Source: Lachnospiraceae bacterium
Lineage (GTDB): Bacteria; Bacillota; Clostridia; Lachnospirales; Lachnospiraceae
Direction: 5' to 3'
NCBI GenBank assembly: GCA_017399685.1
Contig: JAFQBM010000030.1
Coordinates: forward strand, 24,508 to 88,507
DNA length: 64,000 nucleotides
The notes below the pieces were generated by a model, which was not told the origin of the DNA, did no database searches, and saw only the letters and a list, made by a program, of their open reading frames with translations. The translations under genes were made by a program, and so were the position numbers. Positions 61,239 through 64,000 of this stretch are shown in pieces. Within the stretch, counting starts at the first letter, position 1; each line of letters starts with the position of its first letter.

Positions 61239-61918
61239 TTTTTCATACCTCCAATCCACATATAGCCCATGCCATAAACGGTTTTGATATACTGAAATCC
61301 ATTGATTTCAATTTTATTGCGAATACGACTGATTGCTGCGGTCAAGGCATGTTCATCCACAAAATTTCCATCAACATCCCATAACTTTTCAAGAAGTATC
61401 TGCCTTGTTAAAACTATATTTTGATTTTTTATGAGCAATCGTAACAATCGGTACTCCATAGCAGTAAATACAATCACCTCGCCGTCAAGTGTAGCAGTCG
61501 CTTCTGAAAAATTAATCACCAGGTTCCCATCTGTATAACCATCTCCTCCTGTATGCTTTTGAATCCGATTTACAAGTGCTGTTACTTTCTTCAAAAATAC
61601 ACTCATAGGAAATGGCTTTGTTACATAATCCTCTGCCCCCAGTTCGAACCCCCGAAGCATATCACTCTCCATATCATTTGCAGTTAAAAAAATTACAGCC
61701 GTATCGACGCGGCGTTCTTTTATCTCTCTACAAAAATCAAAACCATTTCCATCCGGTAAATTAATGTCCAAAATAATCAAATCATAATCCTGCTTTTCAC
61801 ATAAACTGATTGCATCCGCTTTTGTTAAGGCAGAATCTACTACATATCCTGTCATAATCAAGTTGTAACAAAGAGTACTGTTTAAAAGATGGTCATCTTC
61901 TACAACTAACAATTTCAT
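61235..61918 (-). CDS. OmpR-type response regulator
   Basis: 227 residues from ATG 61918 (MKLLVVEDDHLLN). Receiver: ED near 8, phospho-Asp in LIILDINLPDGNG (near 52), Lys in DYVTKPF. C-terminal winged HTH: FTAMEYRLLRLLIKNQNIVL, FVDEHALTAAISRIRNKIEI, VYGMGYMW. First gene of the regulator-kinase operon; it probably controls the ABC transporter genes downstream, as in Bce-type resistance modules. Confidence 0.93.
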   Translation of the reverse strand: MKLLVVEDDHLLNSTLCYNLIMTGYVVDSALTKADAISLCEKQDYDLIILDINLPDGNGFDFCREIKERRVDTAVIFLTANDMESDMLRGFELGAEDYVTKPFPMSVFLKKVTALVNRIQKHTGGDGYTDGNLVINFSEATATLDGEVIVFTAMEYRLLRLLIKNQNIVLTRQILLEKLWDVDGNFVDEHALTAAISRIRNKIEINGFQYIKTVYGMGYMWIGGMKK

Positions 61919-61996
61919 TCCTTCACATCCTTTCCCCAATTTATAATACCAATAAAATGTCACAGAATTCTCACAAAAAGAATGATTTTTTAGTAA

Positions 61997-62097
61997 AACG
62001 AGGCTGTCGCACTTAGAAAATTTGATACGGAATATTGGCATTTTCAAACCGAATCATGCCATATCCTATGTTATTTTCATAATGCGACAGCCTCGTT
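61997..62097. repeat. Foldback element with 15-bp perfect ends
   Basis: AACGAGGCTGTCGCA (61997-62011) and TGCGACAGCCTCGTT (62083-62097) pair perfectly; the interior is also partly self-complementary (GGAATATTGGCAT with ATGCCATATCC). It lies upstream of the response regulator gene and past the end of the gene at 62187. It could be a small non-coding mobile element or a terminator for the minus-strand gene. Confidence 0.7.
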
Positions 62098-62186
62098 AGT
62101 AATACTATTCTAAATATTAATAAATGATATATTCTTTTTTCTTGCCTATCAGACTGTGGAAATTACACCAAAAGATTTCATTTTTA

Positions 62187-62831
62187 TCATTTCTTTATTA
62201 CACTAACATCCTGTTGTGCTTCCTTTATTAATTCCACCAATTGATCTAACTGTTCGCCGTTTTCTGCAATCCCATTCATGATAACCTTTTTCTGGGCATT
62301 TTTTATATCGAAGGCATAGGATGCTCTTAATGGATTTACACCTGTACTTGGTGCTTTGCAGAAGTTAAACGTAACAACATCTTTTCTTCTTATAAAACAA
62401 TATTGTACATTACCATTTATCATATATTTCTCAACAACGTAATCCCTTGTTAAAAAAACGACTGTTTCTAAACCGATTTTAACATTCATAATAGGTTCTG
62501 CACTCATTTGCTGGTCAAATAAATCCACATCTTCATCCGTCTTAAGCAAGTCTAAAACACTTTCCCTGGTTCTCTTTGCTACATCTGTTTTCTTATTCTT
62601 ACCCAATATAACAGCTACCAATACCATAATAAAAACAACTATTCCTACCGTAAACAATAAACCGCTTTTTGCCTGCGGGTCTGACATGCCACCGTTTTCC
62701 ATAGCCGCTATTATAATTAATAGCAACATTACCGGAATGATAAGAAGTATTATCTTCTTCCCTTGATTACTTTGTTCTTTCTTTCCTTGCACTTCTCTCT
62801 CATAGTTTTTTAACCAAATTGATTGTTTCAT
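62187..62831 (-). CDS. Hypothetical two-helix membrane protein
   Basis: 214 residues from ATG 62831 behind GGAGG. Helices near 26-45 (KIILLIIPVMLLLIIIAAM) and 59-78 (GLLFTVGIVVFIMVLVAVIL); the C-terminal 130 residues form a beta-rich, PH-like cytoplasmic domain (NVKIGLETVVFLTRDYVVEK; QYCFIRRKDVVTFNFCK). Family not recognised. It follows the ABC-2 permease gene on the same strand by about 140 bp. Confidence 0.65.
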   Translation of the reverse strand: MKQSIWLKNYEREVQGKKEQSNQGKKIILLIIPVMLLLIIIAAMENGGMSDPQAKSGLLFTVGIVVFIMVLVAVILGKNKKTDVAKRTRESVLDLLKTDEDVDLFDQQMSAEPIMNVKIGLETVVFLTRDYVVEKYMINGNVQYCFIRRKDVVTFNFCKAPSTGVNPLRASYAFDIKNAQKKVIMNGIAENGEQLDQLVELIKEAQQDVSVIKK

Positions 62832-62886
62832 TTGTTCTTCCTCCACGTATCAAGGTTTGGTAACTTTGTTACCATTCAATTTTTCC

Positions 62887-62925
62887 TTTTTACTTTGTAA
62901 CTTATTTTCAGTTACAAAGTAAAAA
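62887..62925. repeat. 15-bp perfect hairpin upstream of the gene at 62187
   Basis: TTTTTACTTTGTAAC (62887-62901) and GTTACAAAGTAAAAA (62911-62925) pair with a 9-nt loop; a further GGTAAC-TTT-GTTACC lies at about 62860-62874. It may terminate the ABC-2 permease transcript or be an operator. Confidence 0.6.
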
Positions 62926-62970
62926 TACCATTTTTTCTTATTTCCTTCAAGCTCTTTTTCCAATAACCCC

Positions 62971-63696
62971 TCATCGCACATATCTTCTTTGAAATATCAC
63001 CGCCGCTAAGCCAAGCAGTCCTACACACCAGATACCCTGTACCATAAGACCATTTCCAATAATAAGATACTGTGGGATTTTTTCAATCAGAAATCCATTC
63101 ATGGATGATATAACAGGAAGAAACCGCATTGTTGTACTATATTGCAGCAACAGATTTCCAAGTCCCAGTATCAATGAAGTTAGCATTGCAATTGATACAA
63201 CCGGCGAGCGTGTCAGTATTACCATGCCTGCTGTTATCAATACCAGTTCCATGGTTGAAATATACGCAGGTACAAGGCATTTCAAACAATCTATAAGATG
63301 CTCTGCCTTTAAGCTGAAATCAAAGAAAAAATGCAATACTACGATGGAAAGCAGGGATGTCATTGCCAGCAGAATTACTGTCCATATCAGAATACAACAA
63401 ACTTTTGACAACAAAAACCTGATTCTTTTCGGTGTGCCAAGAAGACTTGTACGCAATGTGGATTTCAGATATTCCTGTCCAAAATACAGTGCAGAAAGAA
63501 CTACATATCCCACCTGTCCAAGATAAAAACTTTGCATCAACTTGCTTTTGATAAGAAGATAACCTTCTTCTCCGACAAAAGCATCCAAGGACAACACCAT
63601 TACGGGAATGAATACCAGCAAGCCTGTCATTACAATCAAAATCCATTTGTTATATAAAAATTTTCTCTGTTCGCTTTTTACATATCTTCCAAACAT
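62971..63696 (-). CDS. ABC-2 type transporter permease
   Basis: 241 residues from ATG 63696 behind GAGGAG. Six helices (WILIVMTGLLVFIPVMVLSL, GQVGYVVLSALYFGQEYL, CCILIWTVILLAMTSLLSIV, STMELVLITAGMVILT, VSIAMLTSLILGLGNLLLQY, LMVQGIWCVGLLGLAAVIF) with the ABC-2 motif FGQEYLKSTLRTSLLGTPKR. Its ATPase should lie upstream, but an IS21-family end begins only 34 bp away, so the operon may have been cut. Confidence 0.85.
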   Translation of the reverse strand: MFGRYVKSEQRKFLYNKWILIVMTGLLVFIPVMVLSLDAFVGEEGYLLIKSKLMQSFYLGQVGYVVLSALYFGQEYLKSTLRTSLLGTPKRIRFLLSKVCCILIWTVILLAMTSLLSIVVLHFFFDFSLKAEHLIDCLKCLVPAYISTMELVLITAGMVILTRSPVVSIAMLTSLILGLGNLLLQYSTTMRFLPVISSMNGFLIEKIPQYLIIGNGLMVQGIWCVGLLGLAAVIFQRRYVR

Positions 63697-63729
63697 CAAT
63701 ATTCTCCTCGTAAATCACTTTTTAGAAAT

Positions 63730-64000
63730 TGTCAATGACGATGTTAAAATGTAAGAAAAAGGCGTTTAAATTTTGTAAGTTTTTCGATGCATTTTAGGAT
63801 GTGATACACTCTTATAAAAACATTATAGGAGTGAATACAAATGAAAGGAAACTTATGGCTGGAAATTAGAAATGAACGAAAAAAAGGATTAAGCTATACA
63901 GAAATAGCAAGAAAACATCATATTGATCCAAGAACCGCTAAAAAATATGCGGAAGCTGACACCAAACCGGTATATACACTCACAGCACCAAAACCTTCTA
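63730..64000 (+). mobile_element. IS21-family insertion sequence, left end (cut by window edge)
   Basis: The likely left terminus TGTCAATGACGATG begins near 63730. The internal repeats GTTAAAATGTAAG and GTTTAAATTTTGTAAG follow, as in IS21 ends that carry several transposase sites. The istA gene starts at 63841. The right end is outside the window. Confidence 0.7.
63841..64000 (+). CDS. istA: IS21-family transposase IstA, N-terminal part
   Basis: 53 residues visible: MKGNLWLEIRNERKKGLSYT, an HTH (EIARKHHIDPRTAKKYAEAD), then TKPVYTLTAPKPS. This matches the IstA start, where the HTH binds the repeated end sites. AGGAGTG precedes ATG 63841. The catalytic part and istB lie beyond the edge. Confidence 0.85.
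   Translation, partial: MKGNLWLEIRNERKKGLSYTEIARKHHIDPRTAKKYAEADTKPVYTLTAPKPS

Overview
The window looks like a chromosomal segment of a low-GC Gram-positive anaerobe in the class Clostridia, most likely family Lachnospiraceae. This rests on the AT-rich sequence, strong AGGAGG ribosome binding sites, sigma-A type promoters with 16-18 bp spacers, HrcA/CIRCE control of clpB, PadR/DUF2812 and XRE/DUF2975 pairs, a LysM-GH18 spore-cortex type enzyme, and many families common in that group. The species cannot be named from the sequence. Most genes lie on the minus strand. No rRNA or tRNA gene and no CRISPR array was seen.

Layout. 0-4.6 kb: the 5' part of clpB with its CIRCE promoter, then a plus-strand run (HAD phosphatase, DUF4474 protein, metallophosphoesterase), then a PadR/DUF2812 membrane pair. 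4.66-6.54 kb: an intact IS4-family element with an exact 10-bp target duplication, nested in a palindromic repeat and sitting between recD2 and its probable terminator. 6.6-11.5 kb: recD2, a 2H phosphoesterase, and a run of gene fragments (FtsX-type permease, Rpn-like nuclease, RecQ). 11.5-12.9 kb: ECF sigma factor and zinc-finger anti-sigma factor. 13.1-19.9 kb: a sulfur amino acid cluster (cysK, PatB/MalY-type C-S lyase, LysR regulator, complete amino acid ABC importer) with a shared operator-like motif. 20.2-25.3 kb: two-component system plus split FtsX-type ABC transporter. 25.4-30.1 kb: acetyltransferase, two AIM24 proteins, a candidate type I toxin-antitoxin locus, and a second PadR/membrane pair. 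30.2-38.2 kb: a five-gene MoxR AAA+/vWA/DUF5682/SWIM cluster resembling E. coli yehLMPQ. 38.4-46.1 kb: DUF4173, XRE and DUF2975 genes, a Sel1-repeat lipoprotein, a LysM-GH18 protein, a CD3324-type protein, and a GNAT pair. 46.2-49.9 kb: a very AT-rich accessory patch with unknown genes and nuclease fragments. 50-53.1 kb: a solute-binding lipoprotein directly followed by a chemoreceptor. 53.2-56.9 kb: tRNA-dihydrouridine synthase, a truncated Cas9 with a candidate tracrRNA on the opposite strand, and an intact AAA-ATPase/PD-(D/E)XK gene. 56.9-64 kb: a second FtsX/ABC transporter with OmpR-type two-component system, an ABC-2 permease, and the left end of an IS21-family element.

The transport and regulatory modules are self-contained: each ABC exporter of the FtsX type lies next to its own two-component system, and the importer lies next to the enzymes that make and break cysteine. 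The least understood parts are the MoxR/vWA/SWIM cluster, the toxin-antitoxin locus at 28.1-28.5 kb, a near-identical promoter segment in front of two unrelated genes (23.2 and 43.9 kb), and the decayed type II CRISPR locus at 54.5-55.2 kb.
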